7,931 bases of DNA from Verrucomicrobiota bacterium (GTDB lineage Bacteria > Verrucomicrobiota > Verrucomicrobiia > Chthoniobacterales > UBA10450): assembly GCA_003218735.1 (NCBI GenBank), contig QHOJ01000063.1, positions 1 through 7,931 on the forward strand, written 5' to 3'. A model generated the notes under the pieces. It saw nothing but the letters and a program-made list of their open reading frames with translations, searched no databases and was not told where the DNA came from. Of this stretch, positions 1 to 5,527 are shown one piece after another. Numbering within the stretch: the stretch's first letter is position 1; each line of letters opens with the position of its first letter. Made by a program: the position numbers and the translations under genes.

Positions 1-1100
1 AGTCGATCATCGCCCAAGGTCCGACAAAATCGAGCGTGCGGATTCGTTCCGGCATTCAATGCGATGTGCGTGTGGTGAGTGGCGCCGAATATCCGTTCGC
101 CCTCAATTATTTTACCGGCAGTAAGGAACACAATATCGAGATGCGAAATCGCGCGCTCGAACACGGCTGGACGCTAAACGAATACCGCCTCGCGCTCCTT
201 CCACCGGAGCCGAAAACACGCAAGAAAAGAGCGACCAAGAAAATTCCAAAGGTTCGCGACGAAGGCGAACTGTATCGTGCGCTCGGCCTCGATTTTATTG
301 CGCCGGAACTGCGTGAGAATTGTGGCGAGTTTGAGGCAGCGGAGAACCATTCTCTGCCGCGTTTAATCGAAGCAGAGAATTTGCGGGGGACATTTCATTG
401 TCACACCACTGCCAGCGACGGCCACAACACTCTCGAGGAAATGGCGCAAGCGGGACAGGCGCTCGGCCTCGAATATCTCGGCATCGCCGACCACAGCCGG
501 AGCTCGATCCAGGCGCACGGTTTAGACAAAGCAAAACTGCGCGCACAAATGGCGGCGATCCGCAGATTGAACCAGACGTTTGATGGCTTCCATTTGTTTG
601 CCGGTGTCGAATGCGACATTCTTCGCGACGGGTCGCTTGATTTTGATGACGATACTCTGGACGAGCTCGACTTTGTTGTGGTCTCGATCCATTCTGTTTT
701 CAATCTCTCCGAAGCGGAGATGACGCGGCGCATCATCAGCGCGATCAGCAATCGGTTTGTCACGATACTCGCCCATCCGACTGGCCGGCTTCTCTTGCAG
801 CGCGAGCCTTACGATGTCGATATACCGGCAGTGCTTGAGGCTGCGGCGGAAACCGGCACCTGGGTCGAGCTCAATGCCGCTCCAAAACGGCTAGATCTCG
901 ACTGGCGCTGGTGGCCGCTGGCAAAAGAAAAAGGAGTGAAATGCGTGATTAATCCCGACGCGCATCGCGCCGAGCGTCTTCAGGATTTATGGTTTGGCAT
1001 CGGTATCGCGCGAAAAGGCTGGCTAACCAAGAGCGATGTCATCAATTGTTTGCCTCTCGACAAAATGGAAACGGAACTGCCGCGGAAGCGGCGACCTTGA
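1..1100 (+). CDS. polX: DNA polymerase/3'-5' exonuclease PolX (family X polymerase with PHP domain), 5'-truncated
   Basis: Family-X DNA polymerases of this type do gap-filling in base-excision repair, and their C-terminal PHP domain is a metal-dependent 3'-5' exonuclease/AP endonuclease in the cytoplasm. The frame is open from base 3 with no start, so the gene begins before the window; 365 residues are visible of a usual ~570. The first residues are the end of the polymerase palm/thumb: GPTKSSVRIRSG, then QCDVRVV, whose Asp (63-65) aligns with the third catalytic Asp of the family, then YFTGSKEHN. A Lys/Arg-rich linker leads to LGLDFIAPELRE, typical of PolX just before the PHP domain. PHP metal-binding motifs are intact: HCHTTASDG (from 396), IADHS (483-497), ECDIL (from 609), the His of SIHSVF (690), AHPTG (from 771) and PDAHR (from 954). 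The two catalytic Asp residues of the N-terminal half are off-window. The stop overlaps the upstream leader of the P450 gene. Confidence 0.93.
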   Translation, partial: SIIAQGPTKSSVRIRSGIQCDVRVVSGAEYPFALNYFTGSKEHNIEMRNRALEHGWTLNEYRLALLPPEPKTRKKRATKKIPKVRDEGELYRALGLDFIAPELRENCGEFEAAENHSLPRLIEAENLRGTFHCHTTASDGHNTLEEMAQAGQALGLEYLGIADHSRSSIQAHGLDKAKLRAQMAAIRRLNQTFDGFHLFAGVECDILRDGSLDFDDDTLDELDFVVVSIHSVFNLSEAEMTRRIISAISNRFVTILAHPTGRLLLQREPYDVDIPAVLEAAAETGTWVELNAAPKRLDLDWRWWPLAKEKGVKCVINPDAHRAERLQDLWFGIGIARKGWLTKSDVINCLPLDKMETELPRKRRP

Positions 1101-1156
1101 CAAGTCTCAGCCACAATCGGCACGATAAGCGCCAATTGGGCGCACCCAAGCCGGTC

Positions 1157-2491
1157 ATGCTGATAAAACCTCCCGGGCCGAAAATTCCATGGCTTGCTTA
1201 CGCCGCGTTGTATCGCGATCCACTCGGTTACCTCACCCGTGTAGCACGAAAGTACGGGGACATCATTCATGTCGGTCTCACCGGACGACATGATTTCCTG
1301 CTAAATCATCCCGATTACATTCGGACGGTTCTGCTCGATCAGGATGGGTTGCGCCGTTCGGTTCATCGGCCATTGCAACGATTACTCGGGCAAAGCCTGT
1401 TGACGACTAGGGGTCGTATTCACCGGCAACAACGCGCATTGCTTCAGCCGGTTTTCCAAAAACAGCGCATCGCCGCGCTCGGCGAAGTGATGGTGCAACA
1501 GACCGTGCGCTGGAGTGAGAAGTGGCGGGAGGGCGCAACGGTCGACATGGAAGATGAAATGACTCGGCTGAGCATGTCGATTACAGGGAAGACTTTGTTC
1601 GATGTGGATGTCGAATCAGAGGCGAGCGAAGTGGCCGATGCCCTGATCAAGGTCTTAAGCGCGACGCGTTTCAACAACTTGCTCCTGGCCAGCAAAAAGC
1701 TGGCAAAACTTCCTCTGCCCGCAAACCGTCGCTTTCAGCACGCGGCAAAACGGCTCGACCAATTCATCTACCAAATGATCGCCGAGCGTCATGCCGAATC
1801 GTCCGACCGCCCCGATCTGCTCTCAGTTTTGGTCCGGACAAGCAAAGAAAAACCCAGGCTGATGAACGACCAAAAGATAAGAAACCAGATCCTCACCTTT
1901 TTTGTTGCCGGACACGAAACGGTCGCGACCGCCTTGATGTGGACCTGGTACCTATTGGCGAAAGATCCAGGCGTGACCGAAAAACTGCACACTGAAATTG
2001 ACGCGGTGCTCGGTGGGAAATTGCCTGCTGTCGCTGATCTGGAAGGATTGCCGTATGACAAAATGGTTTTGGCGGAATCGATGCGTATTTATCCGCCGGT
2101 CTGGATTATCGGCCGCCACGCGGTTCGGGACGTGAATATCAATGGCTGGGTGATTCCGAAGGGTTCATATATCCACGTGAGCCAATTTCTGATGCACCGC
2201 GACGCGCGCTATTTCCCCGAGCCGGAGCGTTTTGATCCGGAACGGTGGCGACCGGAGGCAATCGCGGCTCGTCCGCGTTTTTCTTACTTTCCGTTCGGCG
2301 GAGGCGGTCTCCAGTGTATCGGTGAAGGATTTGCCTGGACGCAGGCCATGTTAGTGATCGGCACGCTTGCCAGCAGATGGCAGATGCGGCTCGCGCCCGG
2401 TCCCCCAATCGAATTGGAGCCGCAACTTACGCTGGGTTCCAAGTATGGCATGCCAATGAAACTCGAGCGACGGCATCGCCCGACGAGCTAG
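1157..2491 (+). CDS. Cytochrome P450 with atypical heme-binding loop
   Basis: Heme-thiolate monooxygenase; substrate unknown. From the ATG at 1157 it is 444 residues, normal for a soluble bacterial class P450. It opens with MLIKPPGPK, the proline-rich hinge seen at P450 N-termini, followed by DPLGYLTRVARKYGD; there is no membrane anchor. Landmarks: C-helix HRQQRALLQPVF (~89-100), I-helix AGHETVA (251-257) with the oxygen-activating acid/Thr pair, K-helix ESMR (ExxR, 307-310), PERFDPERW (~356-364), and the Cys loop FGGGGLQCIG with ligand Cys387. The FxxGxRxCxG consensus needs Arg at position 385, but the codon (2309-2311) is CTC, Leu. No ferredoxin or reductase gene lies nearby. The frame is open further upstream. 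A TTG at 1097, overlapping the polX stop and preceded by GGAAG at 1084-1088, would add 20 residues and allow translational coupling; the ATG is preferred because conserved sequence starts there. Confidence 0.92.
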   Translation: MLIKPPGPKIPWLAYAALYRDPLGYLTRVARKYGDIIHVGLTGRHDFLLNHPDYIRTVLLDQDGLRRSVHRPLQRLLGQSLLTTRGRIHRQQRALLQPVFQKQRIAALGEVMVQQTVRWSEKWREGATVDMEDEMTRLSMSITGKTLFDVDVESEASEVADALIKVLSATRFNNLLLASKKLAKLPLPANRRFQHAAKRLDQFIYQMIAERHAESSDRPDLLSVLVRTSKEKPRLMNDQKIRNQILTFFVAGHETVATALMWTWYLLAKDPGVTEKLHTEIDAVLGGKLPAVADLEGLPYDKMVLAESMRIYPPVWIIGRHAVRDVNINGWVIPKGSYIHVSQFLMHRDARYFPEPERFDPERWRPEAIAARPRFSYFPFGGGGLQCIGEGFAWTQAMLVIGTLASRWQMRLAPGPPIELEPQLTLGSKYGMPMKLERRHRPTS

Positions 2492-2540
2492 GTTTTAAGA
2501 AGGCGAACGACCATGCGCGCTTAAGACTTAAACTTAAAAC
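2492..2540. terminator. Possible weak bidirectional terminator between convergent genes
   Basis: The 49 bp between the ends of the convergent P450 and arginine-dihydrolase-like genes contain the inverted repeat GTTTTAAG (2492-2499) / CTTAAAAC (2533-2540), with an 8-bp arm and a 33-nt loop. The stem is AT-rich and the loop long, so intrinsic termination would be inefficient. The position, however, is where a shared terminator is expected. This is inference from position and symmetry only. Confidence 0.25.
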
Positions 2541-2545
2541 TTAAC
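2520..2545. repeat. Phased CTTAA short tandem motif
   Basis: CTTAA occurs four times, starting at 2520, 2527, 2533 and 2540 (spacing 7, 6, 7), in an otherwise GC-rich neighbourhood. The last copy includes the TAA stop (read on the - strand) of the arginine-dihydrolase-like gene. The first copy is part of the palindrome CTTAAG. The array is directly visible; no function is known. It may simply be a degenerate AT-rich intergenic tract. Confidence 0.5.
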
Positions 2546-3347
2546 ACGCCTGCCGTTGCGGCATGAACATAACGAGACATTTGCACGCGCCGCCGGCTTT
2601 CAGAAATTCGCTCATCGGAAGTTCGTGACAACGGTAGCCGCGCTCGCGGAGCGCCGCCACGAGCGTCGGCGCGCCCTCTGGCAAAACAATATCGCGGTCG
2701 AGCACGACCGCGTTGGAGCAGAAATGGACCGCTTCTTCCGGCAAGACATCGATTAAATCGGAGATATGTTCGCGGATGGCGCGCTGGCCGTATTCGTCGA
2801 ATGCAGCTGGAAACCAAACCGCCGCACCATCGGGCAGCGGACAAAAGCAGGTATCGAGATGATAAAAGCGCGGATCGACAAGTTCGACTGAGATGACAAG
2901 GCAGCCAAGCATGTCTGCGACGGCGCGATGCGATTGGATGTCGGAACGAAACTTATACCCGCAAAAGAGTGCGTCACCGCCAAAGAGGGCATCGCCCTCG
3001 CCCTCGAAGTAAAGATTCTCGGGCAACCACGAGATTTCGTAACCGTGCTCTTCCATCCAGCGAGCGAAATGCGGCGCTTCGCCGGCGCGCTCTTTGTGCC
3101 GGAAATTGCTCGGGATAAACTTCTTTCCAACAGTAAGCCCGGCGTTGGCCGTGAAAACCATGTCGGGAAGTTTCGGCTGCGGCGTGATCAAATGAATCTT
3201 GCACTCCAATTTCGACAGGGTCGCATGCAAGTCCTTCCACTGTTTTTGCGCCAGCGGGGCTTCCGCCCCCCGCGCGCGGCTCATCCAGGGATTGATCTCG
3301 TATTCAATCCCGTAGTAATCCGGCGGACAAAGAAGCAGCTCGCGCAT
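2541..3347 (-). CDS. Arginine dihydrolase-like guanidine-modifying enzyme (ArgZ/AgrE N-terminal domain homolog; DDAH/amidinotransferase superfamily)
   Basis: Predicted to convert L-arginine to ornithine, CO2 and two NH3, as the N-terminal domain of cyanobacterial ArgZ/AgrE does. From the ATG at 3347 (MRELLLCPPDYY) it is 268 residues, about one ArgZ catalytic domain. Matching blocks from memory: EINPWM (17-22), PDMVFTANAG (61-70), NFRHKERAGE (81-90), FEGEGDAL (114-121), GYKFRS (130-135), FYHLDTCFCPL (161-171), FPAAFDEY (179-186) and FLKAGGACKCL (248-258). Expected catalytic or substrate residues are present: Asp119, His163 and nucleophile Cys257, plus Asn19 and Asn68 at the positions linked to dihydrolase rather than plain deiminase chemistry. 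The gene starts 13 bp after the ornithine cyclodeaminase gene on the same strand, so co-transcription is likely and supports ornithine as product. The frame extends upstream into that gene, but the family alignment begins at 3347. Alternative: a dimethylargininase or arginine deiminase, which would give citrulline. Confidence 0.88.
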   Translation of the reverse strand: MRELLLCPPDYYGIEYEINPWMSRARGAEAPLAQKQWKDLHATLSKLECKIHLITPQPKLPDMVFTANAGLTVGKKFIPSNFRHKERAGEAPHFARWMEEHGYEISWLPENLYFEGEGDALFGGDALFCGYKFRSDIQSHRAVADMLGCLVISVELVDPRFYHLDTCFCPLPDGAAVWFPAAFDEYGQRAIREHISDLIDVLPEEAVHFCSNAVVLDRDIVLPEGAPTLVAALRERGYRCHELPMSEFLKAGGACKCLVMFMPQRQAC

Positions 3348-3360
3348 AAAGATCGACAGC

Positions 3361-4608
3361 TTACTGCTTCCGATCGGCGCCCACCGTATCATCACGATTG
3401 GCGATGCGATCGGCGAGTTCGCGCAGGAAAGGTTCCACGTCTGTGACCAATCCGATTGATTGTAACGGCTGATGTTCAACAGCCCTCTCCACCGCCGACG
3501 GATCGATATCGACGCACACTGTATTCACCGTGGGCGCGAGCATGCTCGCCACGGCGAGTGAATGCTGCACCGTGCCAAGCAGCAGCACGTGCGTTACATC
3601 GGCGAGTTTCTCGCGCATGATTTTTTGCGCTTCGACGACATCCGTCGTAACGCCGGGGATCGGTCCCTCGTCGCGAATCGAGCCAGTGAGCACAACATCA
3701 ACCTTATGGATTACACAGGTATGCATGATGCCGCGGGTCAGGATTCTTTTCTCCACCGCCGCTGCGATTCCGCCTAACTCGCGAATGGTATTGATGGCCC
3801 GCAGGTGGTTCTCATGGCCGCCTCGCGCAAACGCAAGATCGGGATTCACTCCCAATGAGGTCCCAAATAATGCGCGTTCCACGTCATAAACCGCAAATGC
3901 GTTTCCGGCGAAAAGGCGATCGACATATCGCGATTCGATGAGGCGTACCAAATGCTCGCCCGCGCCTGTCCGCACGATTGCTGGTCCGCCGACAATTGCG
4001 ATTTTGCCTTTTGCGTTGCGTGCGCGCTGCAATTCCCGACCAAGTTCGCGAATCACGGCCGATTTCGGTTCGTCGGCATCGACGATGGTGTTGATGAATT
4101 GAAAGAGATCAGTGCCCGACGTCGAGCGTTGCACCGGGACGACGCGAATGCCCTGATGACCGACCACAATCTCGTCGCCTGCACTGATATCGAAAAACTT
4201 AACCGCTCGGGCAGTGCGCTTTTTTCGGTCAACCGCAATTGCACTGTCCATCATGGCGGGCCGGACTTCGATCTCCTTCCCATCAAATCGAACGAATGTT
4301 TGCTGGTTGGTAGTCACATAAAAATCGCGCGGAAAAACTCCGGTCGCCCGTGCCTTGGCCAGTTGCGCGTCGGCCCGCTCGACAACTTCGGCGCCGTGTT
4401 GTCGCAATCGCAAAACCAGTTCGTCGAGCGCTTCACCGGTTTCGGCAGAGACTTCAATTCGCGCGAAACTCTGGTCCGCCCGCTTTTTGCCGATCTTGAT
4501 CTCCCCGATCTTGAAATTCGCGCCGTGGGTCAAAATTTGATCCAGCACCTTGGGCAAAATGAGTGAATCAATAATGTGACCGCGCAGCTCGATCGTCTCG
4601 GAAAACAT
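3361..4608 (-). CDS. Ornithine cyclodeaminase, archaeal/cyanobacterial LOR/SDH type (TIGR00300 family)
   Basis: Predicted to convert ornithine to proline with loss of ammonia. The family, once labelled LOR/SDH for lysine-oxoglutarate reductase/saccharopine dehydrogenase, includes archaeal ornithine cyclodeaminase and the C-terminal domain of cyanobacterial AgrE/ArgZ. It is unrelated to the mu-crystallin-type enzyme. The 415 residues match the full family length. The N-terminal domain opens with ETIELRGHIIDS (4-15) and PKVLDQI (19-25). The C-terminal dinucleotide-binding half has KIAIVGGPAIVRTGAGEHLV (202-221), FAGNAFAVYD (233-242), GTSLGV (249-254), GSIRDEGPIPGVTTDV (309-324), LLGTVQHSLAVASML (344-358), CVDIDP (365-370) and IGLVTDV (385-391). 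The start is fixed by an in-frame TAA four codons upstream (4618-4620). The GGAG before this ATG abuts it with no spacer. It is first in a two-gene unit with the arginine dihydrolase-like gene and divergent from the small genes at 4726/4890. Confidence 0.92.
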   Translation of the reverse strand: MFSETIELRGHIIDSLILPKVLDQILTHGANFKIGEIKIGKKRADQSFARIEVSAETGEALDELVLRLRQHGAEVVERADAQLAKARATGVFPRDFYVTTNQQTFVRFDGKEIEVRPAMMDSAIAVDRKKRTARAVKFFDISAGDEIVVGHQGIRVVPVQRSTSGTDLFQFINTIVDADEPKSAVIRELGRELQRARNAKGKIAIVGGPAIVRTGAGEHLVRLIESRYVDRLFAGNAFAVYDVERALFGTSLGVNPDLAFARGGHENHLRAINTIRELGGIAAAVEKRILTRGIMHTCVIHKVDVVLTGSIRDEGPIPGVTTDVVEAQKIMREKLADVTHVLLLGTVQHSLAVASMLAPTVNTVCVDIDPSAVERAVEHQPLQSIGLVTDVEPFLRELADRIANRDDTVGADRKQ

Positions 4609-4725
4609 CTCCGAAGCTTAGCCGATCAAATTGACCGCGCCAGTCGTCCGGCAATTTGTCGTGGCGGCGAGCGCCGAAGTAATAGATAGGCGTTTGACAC
4701 AAACGCCCTACAATCTTGAATCGAC
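4609..4725. promoter_or_regulatory. Divergent intergenic region expected to hold promoters for the arginine/ornithine genes and the rightward genes
   Basis: These 117 bp separate the cyclodeaminase start (leftward) from the first possible rightward start. No convincing pair of -35/-10 boxes with 16-18 bp spacing was found on either strand. TTGACA at 4694-4699 and TACAAT at 4709-4714 are good individual boxes but only 9 bp apart, and the TTGACA lies inside the inverted repeat. The promoter role is inferred from gene orientation alone. Confidence 0.35.
4689..4707. repeat. Perfect 8-3-8 inverted repeat (operator-like or REP-like palindrome)
   Basis: GGCGTTTG (4689-4696), spacer ACA, CAAACGCC (4700-4707). 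The arms are perfectly complementary over 8 bp. Two further pairs (4687-4688 with 4709-4710) form if C4708 bulges. It lies 80 bp upstream of the cyclodeaminase start and 18 bp upstream of the 52-residue ORF. No T-tract follows on either strand, so it is not a standard terminator. It could be a regulator-binding site or one copy of a dispersed REP-like hairpin. The symmetry is seen; the role is inference. Confidence 0.6.
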
Positions 4726-4884
4726 ATGGAAAAGCCAAACGCGAGAGGCCCCACGGCGGGCCGGAAAGCGCATCTCGCTCTGCGCGAGAAATTAAATCGT
4801 AAACCGAAACCGCCGCCGCCGCTGCCAATGACAAAATCCTCTCGAAAGCCGTCAGCCGATTTGCGGCCCAAAGGCGAGCGCTAA
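4726..4884 (+). CDS. Small basic, proline-rich hypothetical ORF (52 aa), doubtful
   Basis: Not recognised. ATG at 4726, TAA at 4882-4884. The product is very basic (Lys/Arg-rich throughout) with a PKPPPPLP stretch near residues 27-34 and no hydrophobic segment, so it would be an unstructured cytoplasmic peptide. It ends 5 bp before the ATG of the 75-residue gene, an operon-like spacing, but there is no clear ribosome binding site. The frame is short enough to arise by chance in GC-rich DNA. It could equally be leader sequence of the downstream gene. Confidence 0.3.
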   Translation: MEKPNARGPTAGRKAHLALREKLNRKPKPPPPLPMTKSSRKPSADLRPKGER

Positions 4885-4889
4885 TCAGT

Positions 4890-5117
4890 ATGGCGAGAAA
4901 CGAACATTCGCCGGCGTTGGCCGCAAAGATCGCAGAAATGCTTTCGACCAGGTCCGAATACTTCGTCACGCAACCTGTGGAACTTAGGGTCCTGCGAGAA
5001 ATGTCGGAAGACGAACTCAAGGATTTTGCCGAGAGCCGTGGCTGGCGAGTGGTCCGTCGCCTCGGTGGACACCAGATCGAATTTTATAACGACGCGAGCC
5101 GGCGCGCTGAACTCTAG
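4890..5117 (+). CDS. Hypothetical protein, 75 aa, family not recognised
   Basis: Not recognised. It is a small soluble protein with a predicted helical N-terminal half (SPALAAKIAEML, residues 7-18), an acidic helix EMSEDELKDFAES (37-49), and then GWRVVRRLGGHQIEFYND (51-68), which reads like a beta-hairpin. The amphipathic pattern and ordinary codon use suggest a genuine protein. The frame is open back to a stop at 4800-4802 with no ATG, GTG or TTG in between, so the ATG at 4890 is the only plausible start. An AGGCGAG about 10 nt upstream is a weak ribosome-binding candidate. It lies between the divergent promoter region and the TMEM14-like gene, and may be first or second in that unit. No signal peptide, metal-binding motif or transmembrane helix is visible. 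Confidence 0.6.
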   Translation: MARNEHSPALAAKIAEMLSTRSEYFVTQPVELRVLREMSEDELKDFAESRGWRVVRRLGGHQIEFYNDASRRAEL

Positions 5118-5205
5118 CACTGCTCTAATATATGATTTCGAAGCGGTGAGGCCTGCCGCTGGACAGCGTCCGCGTGTTGGCTTACGAATGCGACGACGCA
5201 AACAA

Positions 5206-5523
5206 ATGGGACCTGCAAAAATTTACTTTATCAGTTTCGGTATTCTCACGATTGCCGGAGGCATTATCGGCTATGTAAAGGCGGCAAGTGTGCCGTCGAT
5301 TATCGCCGGCGGGATCACGGGAATTTTGCTGCTCGTGGCCGCGTTTCTGCTGCCGGAGCACCGCGCGGCGGGGCTTGCGACGGCGTTTATTGTTTCACTG
5401 CTTCTCGGCGCCCAGTTCGTTCCCAAATTTCTGCGAACTGGAAGAGTGATGCCCGCAGGTATGATGTCGATCTTGAGTGTGATCGGGATCATCGTGGCGA
5501 TTGTCGCCTGGCTAAAAAAGTAA
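5206..5523 (+). CDS. TMEM14-family (UPF0136/Tmemb_14) small integral membrane protein
   Basis: A 105-residue protein, almost all hydrophobic, with four predicted membrane helices (about residues 5-23, 31-49, 54-72, 84-102). Family landmarks are present: GIIGYVKAASVPSIIAGG (19-36) and FLRTGRVMPAGMM (75-87). TMEM14/FAX1 relatives in eukaryotic organelles are linked to heme or fatty-acid transport; the bacterial members are functionally uncharacterised, so no substrate is proposed. The frame is open upstream to before 5026. The ATG at 5206 (MGPAKIYF) is chosen because family proteins begin immediately before the first helix; an ATG at 5188 would add MRRRKQ. There is no clear Shine-Dalgarno for either. 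The stop is 4 bp before the GTG of the GH75-like gene, so the two are probably co-transcribed. Confidence 0.82.
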   Translation: MGPAKIYFISFGILTIAGGIIGYVKAASVPSIIAGGITGILLLVAAFLLPEHRAAGLATAFIVSLLLGAQFVPKFLRTGRVMPAGMMSILSVIGIIVAIVAWLKK

Positions 5524-5527
5524 TCGC

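Noticed and set aside
1097..1129. Exact TTGACA at 1097-1102, overlapping the polX stop, as -35 box of a P450 promoter
   Set aside because: At 16-18 bp spacing there is no acceptable -10 box. GATAAG at 1124 is 21 bp away and CACAAT at 1112 only 9 bp away.
2928..3446. Long + strand open frame opposite the arginine dihydrolase-like gene
   Set aside because: It lies antisense to a gene with strong family motifs and has no recognisable domain; it is a GC-driven shadow frame.
3348..3479. Upstream extension of the arginine dihydrolase-like protein to an ATG at 3479 or 3392
   Set aside because: This would overlap the cyclodeaminase coding sequence, and family conservation begins at MRELLLCPP (3347).
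4694..4714. TTGACA (4694) plus TACAAT (4709) as a rightward promoter
   Set aside because: The spacing is 9 bp, far from 17, and the TTGACA is explained by the inverted repeat it lies in.
4568..5020. 150-codon - strand open frame across the divergent intergenic region and small genes
   Set aside because: It overlaps the start of the cyclodeaminase gene in another frame and crosses the inverted repeat; its composition is not protein-like and the + strand 75-residue ORF is a better explanation.
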